Part shown: one piece after another, positions 30,276 through 40,686 of the stretch | How the letters are laid out: each line of letters begins with the position of its first letter | Numbering within the stretch: position 1 is the first letter of the stretch | Assembly (NCBI GenBank): GCA_963749485.1 | Contig: CAVVMV010000004.1 | Span: 62,001 to 126,000 of the forward strand | Origin: JAZGGS01 sp963749485 | GTDB taxonomy: Bacteria; Bacteroidota; Ignavibacteria; Ignavibacteriales; Ignavibacteriaceae | DNA: 64,000 bases | Reading direction: 5' to 3' | Notes under the pieces: generated by a model | What the model was told of the DNA's origin: nothing | What the model saw: only the letters and a program-made list of their open reading frames with translations | Databases searched by the model: none | Program-made: the position numbers and the translations under genes

Positions 30276-31393
30276 ATGAGTTCTAAGAATAAAGTTTTAA
30301 TTACCTTCCTCGGGAATCTTAACTACGATACACGATGTAAAAATCTTTTTAACACTTTAAAAGTGAATGGTTACGAAGTTGAATTCCTTGGATTTGATTG
30401 GTTGACAAAAGATTTTAAACCTGTTAAAGGTGATATTACAATTCACAAACTTCATAAAGGATTTCTTTCCCTCTCATTCTATTTAAAATTTTCCTGGCAC
30501 ATAAAGATTTCATTTAATGGTATCAAGAGCATCAATAATTTTTGCGGAGGATATTTACACACTACCGTTTGCAGTTATCTTCGGAAAGCTAAAAAGAGCA
30601 AAGGTTTTTTATGATTCGCGCGAGCTGTATGGTCATCTTGCAGGATTAAAAGGAAAGAAAACGAAGCAGGGATTCTGGCGAATTGTTGAAAAAGTTTTTA
30701 TAAAAAAAGTTGATCATATCATTACAACAGGTAAACTCGATTCTGATTTCCTGATAAAAAAGTATAAAGTAGATGACCCTATCCTTCTACGAAACCTTCC
30801 TAGGTATTACAAATCTGAGGAAGAACATAATCTCAGGATCACTATTCAGAATTGAGAAAAATAAAAAAATACTTCTTTACCAGGGAGTAATCCATAAGGG
30901 AAGAGGTTTGCGCCCTACTTTCGAAGCGTTGAAAGAGTTGCAAAATTGTGTGTTGGTAATTATCGGAGATGGCGAGTTTGAGAATTATTACAAGAACCTT
31001 GCGATGGAAATGGGAATTAATGATCAGGTTATTTTTGCAGGCAAGATAAATCAGGATGAAATTTTATCTTATACAAAAACTGCGGATGTTGGTCTTTCAA
31101 TAATTGAAAATATAAGCTTGAGTTATTATTATGCCCTACCAAATAAACTTTTTGAATATATTATGGCGGAGATCCCGGTTGTTGTAAGTAATCTTCCACA
31201 GATGAAAGAAGTTGTGGAGAAGCATGAAGTTGGGATGGTTGTTGATCTGGATAATCCTGATGAACTAGTTGAAGCGATTAAACAATTAACTGAGGATGAA
31301 GGTTTGTATAATAAGCTTAAACAAAATTGTAGAACTGCATCACAGGAATTGAACTGGGAAAATGAAGTTAAAAATCTTTTAGAAAAACTTTAG
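30276..31393 (+). CDS. Glycosyltransferase family 4, frameshifted
   Basis: Three frames join near 30560 and 30810 into about 372 residues. The N-terminal half has KVLITFLGNLNYDTRCKNLF and RAKVFYDSRELYGHLAG. The C-terminal GT4 half has LLYQGVIHKGRGLRPTFEAL, VLVIIGDGEFENYYKNLA, VIFAGKINQDEILSYTKTAD and the donor-binding ALPNKLFEYIMAEIPVVVSN, whose Glu is the usual EX7E-type position. It begins 11 bp after the FemAB-like gene. It probably adds a sugar to a lipid-linked intermediate. Donor and acceptor are not known. Confidence 0.87.
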
Positions 31394-31436
31394 TAGAATT
31401 GTCTGAATAACTTGCCAAATTAAAGGCTTTCCTTAG

Positions 31437-32162
31437 TTAGCGACTCTTATTATAAACACAAATTATATGAATTGGCTTCCTGAAGAAAAGGTTTACAAAT
31501 TTATCTTTCATCTTCCACAGCCAGAATGGGAAAAATTGTAGTAACACGTAAGTTCTTAAAAAGATGAGAAGTTTATTACCAAATGTTTCATACTCAAATT
31601 CTTCTAGATTATTACCTTTGTAAAAACTCTCCAGTTTTTTTTCATCAAAAGAATGAATGTGCGCATTTGCAGGAGTTTTTTTGTTACAATGAACACATAA
31701 ATAATAAATTAGTTTTTCCTTGTAAGGAGTTGTAACAATCAACCTCCCTCCTTTTTTAACAACGCGGAAAAGTTCCTTTACGAATTCAGCGGGATCAATA
31801 ACATGCTCAATAATTTCGGAAGCTATTACCACATCAAATGAATCATCAACAAAAGGAAGATGGAATGAATCGGCTGCAATACCTTTATGATCTTCAGAGG
31901 GATATAGTTCCATCGCTCTTGCGGGATTAGATGTGGAAACATCTAAAGAATGAACCTTTACACCTTTTGATAAAAAATGTTCAGCAACCCATCCCTTACC
32001 GCATCCAACATCCAGGATTGTGTTGATATCCTTTGGCACTTTGGAAATGATATACTCGTGCACTCTTCGTTCATCATGAGAAGTTGCTCCTTTATTCTCT
32101 TCGAAATAATCGAATTCAAGTGCATCTCTTTTGTAATGGTCAATATAATTGAAATTGTTCAA
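31437..32162 (-). CDS. Class I SAM-dependent methyltransferase
   Basis: An intact 241-residue protein with motif I TILDVGCGKGWVAEHFLSKG (about 47-66), an acidic residue in VHSLDVSTSNP, motif IV DSFDVVIASEIIEHV and FRVVKKGGRLIVTTPYKEKL. The C-terminus has a hydrophobic stretch (LIFLRTYVLLQFFPFWLW) that could attach it to the membrane. It is convergent with the GT4 gene and belongs to the Methyltransf_11 group, commonly found with glycan clusters. Substrate unknown. The 298 bases upstream (32163-32460) show no gene. Confidence 0.88.
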   Translation of the reverse strand: MNNFNYIDHYKRDALEFDYFEENKGATSHDERRVHEYIISKVPKDINTILDVGCGKGWVAEHFLSKGVKVHSLDVSTSNPARAMELYPSEDHKGIAADSFHLPFVDDSFDVVIASEIIEHVIDPAEFVKELFRVVKKGGRLIVTTPYKEKLIYYLCVHCNKKTPANAHIHSFDEKKLESFYKGNNLEEFEYETFGNKLLIFLRTYVLLQFFPFWLWKMKDKFVNLFFRKPIHIICVYNKSR

Positions 32163-32460
32163 TTCAAAGCTCTTTTAAAGATTTTCCAATTTTAAATATT
32201 AAGATAAGAATTCTACAGCAGAAATATATTTTTTATTGAGTTAGAAGATTACACTTTTTCTAATGAATAAAATATAATAGTTATCCAGTATGTTAATAAA
32301 ATACTTTTTGGGGAGGATGATCAGACGATAATTATGTCATTTAATTCTGTCATCCGAAGTAAACTTCAGTTAACAAGTGAAATGCATGTGAATGAAAAAA
32401 TCAGATGATTTGTTGGAATTAAAATGAGCTGTAATAAATAAAGAGTGTGTTCGGAAATTA

Positions 32461-33357
32461 TTAAAATTTAAATTGTATCGAAAAGAGATTAGCATTTCCC
32501 AATCCTAATGAGAAAGGCAGGTAAGCATAATCGAACTTAAGGTTACCCCACATAATTCCTAAACCGGCTGTTAATCCTCTTGTTTCGAAACCTGTTTGAT
32601 AACCAGCTCGAAGAGAAATTAATTTGTTGTAGGTTATATCCCCACCAAGATTAAAGTGTATATCATCTGTTTCTAAATATTTAAGAAGTTCAGCAACAGC
32701 TATAAAATCAAATTCAGCCGATTCAATTCCAAATTGGTAGGCTGGTCCTATCCTGAACTCAGCAGGTAGTTTTGTTGCTTCGTTCTGGAACTCATTCATC
32801 GAGCCAAGATTTTTAATAACTGATGAAACAGTTAAACCTTCAATAGGAGTTATATAGTTTAAACCAAAATCGAAACCAAAGCCATTTGCTTCGCTGCTTA
32901 GTATGCCTTCATATATATACTTTACAGTTGCGCCAAAATCGAGGTTATCAATAACAGTAAAACCGGATGATAAACTTGCAAAGAAATAATTTGCATTGAA
33001 TGTTGATATTGGTTCGCCTGGTTTATTTCTAACTTCAATATCACTTACAGTTGTAACATTAAATCCAACTGCCCACGGAAGACTGAACATCTCCCATTTT
33101 ATTCCGCCAACTTCACTTCTTACATCCTGAATCCATTCGTTGTGCATAAACATAACTTCATTCATTTCTGTAGAAACAAGCCGGGAAGGATTATAAAAAA
33201 GTGCAGTAAGGTCGTTGGAAGCCGAAGCACCTGCATCTCCCATTGCAATGTTCCTTGCACCAAATCCAAATTTTAAGAAAGATAATCCGCTGTTACCAGC
33301 AGACTGAGCCATTGCAATTGAGCTGGCAAGAAATATTATTACTAGAATATTTTTCAT
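32461..33357 (-). CDS. PorV/PorQ-family outer-membrane protein
   Basis: About 298 residues. The start is placed at MKNILVIIFLASSIAMAQSA (33357), 1 bp after the preceding stop, because it opens a good signal peptide. An in-frame ATG at 33381 would overlap the neighbour. The mature protein begins GNSGLSFLKFGFGARNIAMG and ALFYNPSRL, the PorV/PorQ opening. Alternating strands (NLDFGATVKYIYEG, AGLGIMWGNLKFDYAYLPF) end in a Phe (FSIQFKF), typical of outer-membrane beta-barrels. PorV shuttles T9SS cargo and PorQ acts in its outer-membrane complex. Which role applies here is open. Confidence 0.8.
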   Translation of the reverse strand: MKNILVIIFLASSIAMAQSAGNSGLSFLKFGFGARNIAMGDAGASASNDLTALFYNPSRLVSTEMNEVMFMHNEWIQDVRSEVGGIKWEMFSLPWAVGFNVTTVSDIEVRNKPGEPISTFNANYFFASLSSGFTVIDNLDFGATVKYIYEGILSSEANGFGFDFGLNYITPIEGLTVSSVIKNLGSMNEFQNEATKLPAEFRIGPAYQFGIESAEFDFIAVAELLKYLETDDIHFNLGGDITYNKLISLRAGYQTGFETRGLTAGLGIMWGNLKFDYAYLPFSLGLGNANLFSIQFKF

Positions 33358-33358
33358 A

Positions 33359-34360
33359 TTAAAAATTAAAATTAACTCCAATTATATGTCTGTCAGCACT
33401 GGAATACTGTTCAATCTGGAAAGCATAATCTATACCTACAACAAAACTACTAAACGATTTGAAAAACGAAAAACCAAATGCCGGTTTTATCAGCCAATCG
33501 GTATTGCTTAGATCAAACTGATCGATACCAGCTCTCAAGTAAAATCTATCGTAAATGTTATACTCAACACCTGCGCGAATAATATTTGTTTTCGCACTGC
33601 TGTTTTCAAATTCCACGGAACCAAGAATTCCAACCTCTTTGTTGCTGTAACTTACTCCAATCTTACGCAGATTCGGGAATTTATCTTCTGATATTACACC
33701 ATCGGTGCCGTAAACAGGACTCGTATCCCACTTGTACTTACTGTTAATATCAGCGACAACAAGTGAAACATTAAAATTTTCGTTTACCTTGTAGAGGGCA
33801 CCAATATCAAATCCCAAACTTGTCGTAGTAATCTCTTCAAATAGTTTATAGTAATATAGTTTTGCGGCTATACCGATTGAAAGTTTTTCTGAAAACTTGT
33901 TTGCAAGCCCAATAAAGAATTGATTTTCCGACGTTGATAGTTCACCGGTTGGCAAGCCATTATTATCTCTCCCATCTATACCGCTAACTCCTGAATTAAT
34001 AATTCCAATGCTCAAGCCTGCTGTTGATCTTGGCTTAGGATTATCTAAAAGAGAATCCTTGCTGGAATAAAAATCGAATTTTCTAGTAAAGTTTAAGAAG
34101 TTAAGCGATCTATCAAACGAAAGAACAGAATATCCGGCCTGGAAAGAGTTATTTTCCTGAAATGGTGTTACTGCAGGGTTGTAATACGATACCAGCTCGC
34201 CTTCGATAACAGAAGACATCGCATTGCCCATACCGATTCCACGAGCACTAAATCCTATCCGGCTAAAAGCTCCCGGTTTAACAGCTAATTCACTTTGAGT
34301 TGGTTGAGCAAAAGCAAAATTGCTGAAGAAAACTAACAATATGAATAATAATTTTTTCAA
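33359..34360 (-). CDS. PorV/PorQ-family outer-membrane protein
   Basis: An intact 333-residue barrel with signal peptide MKKLLFILLVFFSNFAFAQP and the same opening as its neighbour (FSRIGFSARGIGMGNAMSSV, SYYNPAVTP). Strands such as FNVSLVVADINSKYKWDTSP and YDRFYLRAGIDQFDLSNTDW lead to the C-terminal HIIGVNFNF. The tandem pair suggests duplication. They follow a propeller protein with an outer-membrane type C-terminus, so the four genes 32461-36691 may form one surface complex. Confidence 0.82.
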   Translation of the reverse strand: MKKLLFILLVFFSNFAFAQPTQSELAVKPGAFSRIGFSARGIGMGNAMSSVIEGELVSYYNPAVTPFQENNSFQAGYSVLSFDRSLNFLNFTRKFDFYSSKDSLLDNPKPRSTAGLSIGIINSGVSGIDGRDNNGLPTGELSTSENQFFIGLANKFSEKLSIGIAAKLYYYKLFEEITTTSLGFDIGALYKVNENFNVSLVVADINSKYKWDTSPVYGTDGVISEDKFPNLRKIGVSYSNKEVGILGSVEFENSSAKTNIIRAGVEYNIYDRFYLRAGIDQFDLSNTDWLIKPAFGFSFFKSFSSFVVGIDYAFQIEQYSSADRHIIGVNFNF

Positions 34361-34368
34361 ATTTATCT

Positions 34369-35921
34369 CTATTGCATCACAATAATTTTACCAAAAAGTG
34401 GTTCTTCGGAATCAACATCAACGCGGTACAGGTAAACACCATTAGGAACCAGGTTACCGTTATCGTCTCTGCCATTCCAGAAATCGGGTACACCTTCTAA
34501 TGTTTTCGTTCTCGGTGCATTTTGAATTACAGTGCGAATGTAGTTCATCCCGAAATCGAAAATGCGAATTGTAACAAAGGAAGCTTTTCCACCAGTACTG
34601 TATTTTATTTTTAGCTGTTCCTGCCTTGGAGAAAAAGGATTAGGATATGCATAAGTTTCGCGATCCGATTTTAAAGGTTCCGAAGCAAAATAAATTTTCC
34701 AGGTTCCGTTCCAGAAACTTGTTTCAATCAACCGTGCAAGACCATCATCAGAACCAAGCCACACAGTGTTGCCCTCTGCTGCACCGCTGTAAAAAACCGT
34801 GGTTGATAATGTAACCCCAGATTCTTCATCCACAATATTATTTGGTAAAATCCACGAGCTTCCCTGGTTGCTTGATCTGAATGCACCGTTATCTGTAAGA
34901 ACTATTACATCGAAATTTTTAAATCCAAAATTGTGTGTTCTCTCATCTTTCAGAAATGTTTGCCAACTGGTTCCACCGTTTGTGCTGGAACTGATACCAT
35001 AAAATTCTGTCTCTCCTTCAGCGCGCCATGTTGAAGCCCATACAGTGCTGGTGGAAGTATTATAACCAAGAGCTGTAATAAAATTTCCGCTGATCGGTTC
35101 TTCCTGGTTTTGATGATTAAATTTAACCCAGCTTATTCCATTATCTGTTGATTTATTAATTCCATCGGCAGTTCCTACATATAAAGTAGAATCATCAGTT
35201 GAGATAACCGAGAATGCACGATGATTAAGATTCCCTTCTCCGCAGAAGCTGCCTGCTGCCGGCGAAAGACAAAAATCAAGTGTATCATCAGGACTAATCG
35301 AATCTAAATCATCTGGTGGAAGAACAACTCGCTGCCAGCTTTCACCCATATCAGTGCTTTTCCGGGTTCCACCTGCAAAAGAAGTTATCCAAATTGTTCC
35401 GGGGGTAAAAGCAATATCAAAAGTTAAGTTTTGTTCAGGTACTGTTACAGGAAGAGCAGGAATATTATTAATTCCATAAACTTCAACTGTATCATTATTC
35501 ATTATCAACAGGTTGCGGAACAGAGTTCCATGTTAACCCGTTATCAGTAGTATATTTTAATCCTGTTCCCGCAGCAACATCTTCCCCGGCAACACCTTCA
35601 ACTGTTTTTGCAGTTGCTGCCCAGAGAGTCCCTTTATAATATCCAATTGCTGAAACATTGTCAGTTCCAAAAGCATGTAGTACCGTAAAAATTATTCCAG
35701 TTCTCTCCCCTATCGAATGAAACACTTACTCCCCTGCTGGTTCCAAGCCAAACTGTATCGCCGATTGTAATTATATCCAGTATGCTGTTGCTTACAGGAT
35801 TTGATGAACTGATCTTCGATAAAACATTATTTTCATCGGCAAGGTAGAATGATTCAGGATTTACCTGCGGATAAACATTAACAAGAAAGAATAGGAAAAT
35901 AATTACTGTGAGAAATTTCAT
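34369..35921 (-). CDS. Secreted beta-propeller protein with FlgD-like C-terminal domain, frameshifted
   Basis: Three frames join near 35690 and 35500 into about 517 residues. The signal peptide is MKFLTVIIFLFFLVNVYPQV. Repeated BNR-type blades read, for example, GVSVSFDRGENWNNF, GLKYTTDNGLTWNSVP, GTRKSTDMGESWQRV, NKSTDNGISWVKF, STNGGTSWQTF and FRSSNQGSSWILP. The end has YPNPFSPRQEQLKIKY and a FlgD-type Ig fold (WNGRDDNGNLVPNGVYLYRV, GKIIVMQ), the T9SS sorting pattern in a variant form. Such proteins act as secreted scaffolds or sensors. The specific function is unknown. Confidence 0.82.
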
Positions 35922-36691
35922 TATTGAATAAGTACAAAATGATTTATGATATTACTTAATTCACCCGACCGATCTTCTGCCTGGAACTCAAACCTGTAAG
36001 TTCCTTTATCGTTTGTTTCATTAATCTGTATCAACCTGGAATAAATGCCATCTCCCGCAACAAGATCTCCATTCTCTTCTATATTTCCATCATCAAACAG
36101 AAGCAGTTTTGCACCACTCGTTGATCCATCAGGACGGTATACAATATAATAAACTTCTTTTAAGTCGTTCACTCCATTGGAATCCATTGCTTCCACAGAT
36201 GTAAAGATAACTGTTGTATCAGTTACCACAACAGTATCAGGTTCGATTACTGTATTTGCAATTACCGGGGGAAGATTATCCTGACCATTATTAAATTGGA
36301 ACCTGCTTATTGCAACAACTTTGCTTTCACCATTAAAACCGGTAACTGAGAACTGCACTCCATATTTTCCATTAGGGTACTCAGGTTTTAAAATGAATTG
36401 ATTTTCAAAAATTACAGCGTTTGTGTTCATCATTTCGACTGGAGATGAATTTAAAGGTAAGTCATCCGGATCTATTACATCAAAATAAACACTATTAACT
36501 TCGCTTTCAGGAGTAAAAATTATTCGTAAATTTAATAAAGAATCTGCAGGGTTTTTAAGATCAATTGTATCCTTTATACCAGCTACGGATGTTACCTGGT
36601 AATTTTCCGTGGTAACATCAATAACATTTTCAAAAGTTTTATCGCATCCCCAAAACAGCAGGGGGATAATAAGTAAACCGAATTTCCGCAT
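35921..36691 (-). CDS. Lipoprotein with choice-of-anchor-type Ig domain
   Basis: An intact 256-residue protein with a lipoprotein signal (MRKFGLLIIPLLFWGC, Cys at 16). Two Ig-like domains follow, the second with the pattern VYRPDGSTSGAKLLLFDDGN...NGDLVAGDGIYSRLIQINET and YRFEFQAEDRSGELSN, a form found in many secreted proteins of this group. It overlaps the propeller gene by one base, so the products are probably made together and may contact each other at the outer membrane. No enzyme motif. Confidence 0.75.
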   Translation of the reverse strand: MRKFGLLIIPLLFWGCDKTFENVIDVTTENYQVTSVAGIKDTIDLKNPADSLLNLRIIFTPESEVNSVYFDVIDPDDLPLNSSPVEMMNTNAVIFENQFILKPEYPNGKYGVQFSVTGFNGESKVVAISRFQFNNGQDNLPPVIANTVIEPDTVVVTDTTVIFTSVEAMDSNGVNDLKEVYYIVYRPDGSTSGAKLLLFDDGNIEENGDLVAGDGIYSRLIQINETNDKGTYRFEFQAEDRSGELSNIINHFVLIQ

Positions 36692-36751
36692 AGTTAAATA
36701 TTGTTTTTATGCAAATTGTTCACAAGGTAAAAATGAGGATACATAATTTTT

Positions 36752-37762
36752 TTAAGTCGTTAAGGTAAGCATAATTGGTGTTGGAGAAAAAGAAATTATG
36801 AATATAAACAAACTAATATAGCCAACAAATTTTCTTCGGTTATCTAATTCCCTGGTATCGGCTATGGGAGGATGCTTTAATTTAATAACAAAATACAAGA
36901 CTAACGACCAGAACAACCAGCCAGACCAGCCAATTCCATAATTTAATTCTAACATAGTATCTATCAATCCCAAAATTCCAAAAATGAAGAGGAAAGAAAA
37001 AGCAATTATAGAAATTTTAAAATGTTTTTCTTTTCCGAATAAAGAATAAGAAATATGTCCGCCATCCAGCTGCCCAACAGGTATAAGGTTCATAGAAGTA
37101 ATAAACAAACCGAACCATCCTACACATAAGTATGGATAATGATAGATCTCTGACATCGGCGGAAAGAACTGACCCGGATTAACAAAGAGCCATTTTAATG
37201 TTGAAAATAAAATCGAATCACCAAAGACTAATCCGATTGCATCTTTACCGTATTCCGGGCTGAAATAATCGGGATGAATTGTAAGGATGTAAGCTTCACC
37301 TGGAAGATTTAAGAATCCATAGATAAGGATAGCTATACAAAAAATAAATCCTGCGATAGGTCCTGCAACGCCTATATCGAACATTGCCTTTTTGGTTTTA
37401 ATAAGTGATTTTGTTCTTATAACAGCGCCCATCGTTCCGAAATTTATAAAGTACGGAATCGGGGGAAACGGTATATAAAAAGGAAGAGTTGCCTTAACTT
37501 TGTGATATTTAGCTGCAAAGTAGTGCCCGAATTCATGAAAGGAGATCATTAACATAATTGAAATGGAATAAGGGAGACCAACCAGCAACTGCTTAAGTTC
37601 ATAAGGTCCTGCTTCGGCACTGGTCCATTGTACTCCGGCAATTGTAGAGGTAATAAATGTAACAATAAAGAGTGCTGCATGCAGAACATAACTCTTAGCA
37701 TTTTTTTTGGAGGAGATTGGTTCCTGGTGCATTGTTGTATTTTGATTATAATCTTCAGCCAT
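36752..37762 (-). CDS. M50-family membrane zinc metalloprotease (site-2 protease-like)
   Basis: An intact 336-residue membrane protein with the metal-binding HEFGH (about residue 75-79, inside ISIMLMISFHEFGHYFAAKY), the conserved G-rich segment DIGVAGPIAGFIFCIAILIY (about 133-152), and the third ligand motif NLIPVGQLDGGHISYSLFGK (about 218-237). Six or so hydrophobic helices surround them. The family cleaves transmembrane substrates. The sequence resembles plant EGY-type and bacterial homologues without a PDZ domain. It starts 3 bp before the stop of the DUF1207 gene and is the last gene of a long minus-strand run. Confidence 0.9.
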   Translation of the reverse strand: MAEDYNQNTTMHQEPISSKKNAKSYVLHAALFIVTFITSTIAGVQWTSAEAGPYELKQLLVGLPYSISIMLMISFHEFGHYFAAKYHKVKATLPFYIPFPPIPYFINFGTMGAVIRTKSLIKTKKAMFDIGVAGPIAGFIFCIAILIYGFLNLPGEAYILTIHPDYFSPEYGKDAIGLVFGDSILFSTLKWLFVNPGQFFPPMSEIYHYPYLCVGWFGLFITSMNLIPVGQLDGGHISYSLFGKEKHFKISIIAFSFLFIFGILGLIDTMLELNYGIGWSGWLFWSLVLYFVIKLKHPPIADTRELDNRRKFVGYISLFIFIISFSPTPIMLTLTT

Positions 37763-37765
37763 TTT

Positions 37766-38597
37766 TTATAAATCCAGGTTTAATCCGATTGTCCAATAAT
37801 TTTCTGAAACATCATAAAATTCGCCGTGTATACTTTTACCAGATAAGTAAGATATCAAAAGAGATAATCCTCTTGATAAGGGTTGACCAAATTTAATTCC
37901 TGTTGTTATACTGTTATTACCCGAATATTTTTCAATTCCTGTTAATTTAAAATCGAAAGCAATAAACGGAATGAATGAAGAATTACGCAGCGGGAAGATA
38001 TAATAATCAAAACCTGCCTGGAATATACCTTTCTTAATTCTTTCCGGAATAACATGAATAATATATGTTAACCCAAGGTAAATTCTTAAGCCATCCTTCC
38101 TGAAATACGGGAAAAGTTCTATAAACTCTTTACTGAAAACAAATGGTTCTCTTCCATTAAGCCAGATTTCATTTTCTGCATCGTATAATCCATCAACCAG
38201 GTGTGCACTTATATGACTGAAACGAAAACGAAAACCAAATTCATTTTCCCCATCATCCTTTTTATAACCAGCATTTATACCAAACATATAATCAATGGTT
38301 TCTACAGGAAACTTAAAGTTGCTTTGTGCACGGGTTCTTGTGTAAGTAAAAAGATCTGCTCCGAAAGATATAGTTGTGTTATTTATTATAATGATGATAG
38401 ATATCTCTTGTAGCACCTATGTTAATCTGTACTTTACTTATATCAAATAAATATTGAAAACCTGCTTTTGGTTCTAGAAAATTTGCTGTAAATGGTTGAA
38501 TATTTAATTCTGTGGGAAACCATTCGTCCGTTTTCTGCGGGAAGGAATTTGAACTCAATATAACAACGAGAGACAAAGTTATTAAAAAACGTTTCAC
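37766..38597 (-). CDS. DUF1207-family outer-membrane protein, frameshifted
   Basis: Signal peptide MKRFLITLSLVVILSSNSF, then EWFPTELNIQPFTANFLEPK, which is the DUF1207 opening. One frame change near 38400 joins the halves into about 275 residues. The rest is a set of amphipathic strands (FIPFIAFDFKLTGIEKYSGN, TTGIKFGQPLSRGLSLLISY) ending in IGLNLDL, as in outer-membrane barrels. Function unknown. It lies 6 bp after the radical SAM gene. Confidence 0.72.
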
Positions 38598-38603
38598 TTA
38601 GTA

Positions 38604-39591
38604 TCAACTTCCCGGATTTAATTTTTTCTTTAACTTCTGCTTAACAAGTTTGTTGTAGCTGTATTTAAATTTGGATGTAAGACTTGCAACAGCATAAAGA
38701 TTTGTGGGAAAAGCAAATGAGGGTTCAAAATAACAGTTTACCGTGCAACCTTTACAAAATTCAAATCTACCTTCCTTCTTTAAAAAAGTTTTGAACTTTT
38801 CTGTTTTTCTTATTTCGTTGATTGGTTTATCAATTGGAATTTTATCATTGGCAAAATGATAGCATGGCAGCAGGATTTCGTTATATGGGGAGATGACAAC
38901 TACCCTTGATACAGCCTTGCAGCTTGGATTATTAATATCATTTCCCCCGTTTCTTCTAAGCTTCATAAAACCTTTATTAAGATAAACGTCAAGCTTGCCG
39001 TCGCAATATTCATCAATATAATCAATGGCTTCTTCCGTTAAACCCGGGTTACCGAAATATGAAAAAACTGGATTAACTAATAGTACCAAATCTTTTTTAG
39101 CAGCTATCTCGTGCATCTCAGGCAGTTTTTTGTAGGTATCATTTGTAACTGTAAAAAGTATATCAGGAAATTCCCCGATTGATTTTGCCACTTTAATGCT
39201 TTCCATTACAGACTTATAACAATCAACTTTTCTTATTTCATTATGCTCTTCTTCATCAGGAGAATCTAATGAAAAGTGAAGAAGATTAATTTTACCTGAT
39301 AGTTTTTCAGCAAACTTCGGATAAAGAAGAGCATTTGTAGTAATGCTCGTTTGCATTTTTAATCCCCTAGCATGCTCTGCCATCAAATGAATTTCTTTAT
39401 GCAGAAGTGGTTCTCCTCCAGTAAGATCAACAAACTTTACACCAAATTGTGCAAGCTGGTTTATATTCGATTTAAAATCATCTAATGCTTGCGTAAGGGG
39501 TATCTTTAAAATTAGTATGATCTCCAAAATGGCAGAAGCTGCAATATGCATTGCACCTGTATGTAACATAATAGTTGCAAAGTAACAGCAT
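38604..39591 (-). CDS. Radical SAM protein with C-terminal Cys-rich domain, frameshifted near the N-terminus
   Basis: From the ATG at 39591 (overlapping the GT2 stop) the frame reads MLLLCNYYVTYRCNAYCSFC, giving the radical SAM cluster motif CxxxCxxC, then HFGDHTNFKDTPYA. A frame change near 39495 leads into FKSNINQLAQFGVKFVDLTG and GGEPLLHKE, the usual SAM-binding strand. The C-terminus has Cys-rich parts (PSCKAVS, LLPCYHF, FCKGCTVNCYF), probably a SPASM/twitch-like auxiliary cluster site. A version starting at 39569 would lose the cluster, so the longer start is preferred. Substrate unknown. It sits beside GT2 and deacetylase genes. Confidence 0.85.
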
Positions 39592-40686
39592 CAGTATTTC
39601 CTTCCCTTCCAAATTACCTTGCGATTAGGCAGTACAATAAATGGAAGCGCAATTACGTAAAGTATGTAGTAAACCTGGTGTGCAAGAAAATATTTTAAGT
39701 TTTTTGCTATACCCAGTTTCTGGTGAACAGGGAATAAAACAAAGTAATCTGTAACAATTTTGAAGAATATTAAGTATAACCAAACTTTTGAAAATAAAAA
39801 TGGTGTTAACAGAATACATAAGTTGGTAAAGAAACCCCAAAACATAATTAAGAATCCTGTAAATGGAACACCCAAACCGCCAACAGCCCATCGCTTTTTT
39901 TGACGAACAAGTTTTTTAATGCTACCACAAGAGCGAGATGTTACCAAAGCATCCTTTTCAAGGGGATATATTATTTTATATTTTTTTAATTTGGCGATAC
40001 CCATGAGAAGTATAAAATCTTCGGTAACACTGAAAGGCAGGTTCTCATAACCACCTGCTTCTTGGTATGCTTTTTTTCTGTAGGACATATTATTACCAAT
40101 ACAACTGATCGGTTTTCCCAGGTTAATTGTGCCGGCTGCAACCAGGAGTAAATAAATAAAATCAATTGCCTGCATTCCCTGGAAATTACTTGTTGGCTGT
40201 TTGTGTTGTATAACCGTTTACCACTCCAACATCTTTTTCATAATAAGATGTGATGGTTTTTACCCAGGTTGGTTTAACCTCACAATCAGCATCGGTAGTA
40301 AGGATTATTTCTCCTTTAGCATTTTCTATCCCTCTTGCAACCGCCTTTGTTTTACCAGCCAGCTTACTTTCTTCATCATTACTAATTGTAATTTTTTTAA
40401 ACCTGCTTTTTTCTTTAATGAAGTTTTCTATCAGAGTAGGAGTTTTATCGGTGGAACCATCATCAACAATTATTATTTCAAGCTTCCCTTCAGGGTATTG
40501 AAGTGCATCCAGTGAACTTAAACATCTCTCAATATTATCTTCTTCATTCCTTGCTGCTACAATAACAGTAGCTGATGGTAAATTGTCTTCTTTTATTTTA
40601 GGGAATTTTTTCTTTGTACCGATTACAAAGAGAACCGACTGAAAAAAATATCCGCTAAGAAATACAAGGAATATTATTTCAAACAT
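39591..40686 (-). CDS. Membrane glycosyltransferase family 2, frameshifted
   Basis: One membrane helix (MFEIIFLVFLSGYFFQSVLF) precedes the GT2 domain: SATVIVAARNEEDNIERCLS, LEIIIVDDGSTDKTP (DDG), LTTDADCEV (DxD), then after a frame change near 40180 NNMSYRKKAYQEAGGYEN, FSVTEDFIL (acidic base) and SIKKLVRQKKRWAVGG (QxxRW). Three or four helices close it. This is a processive or polyprenyl-type GT2 layout, 365 residues. The preceding deacetylase overlaps it by 13 bases. They probably modify or make a surface polysaccharide or lipid. Confidence 0.87.
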
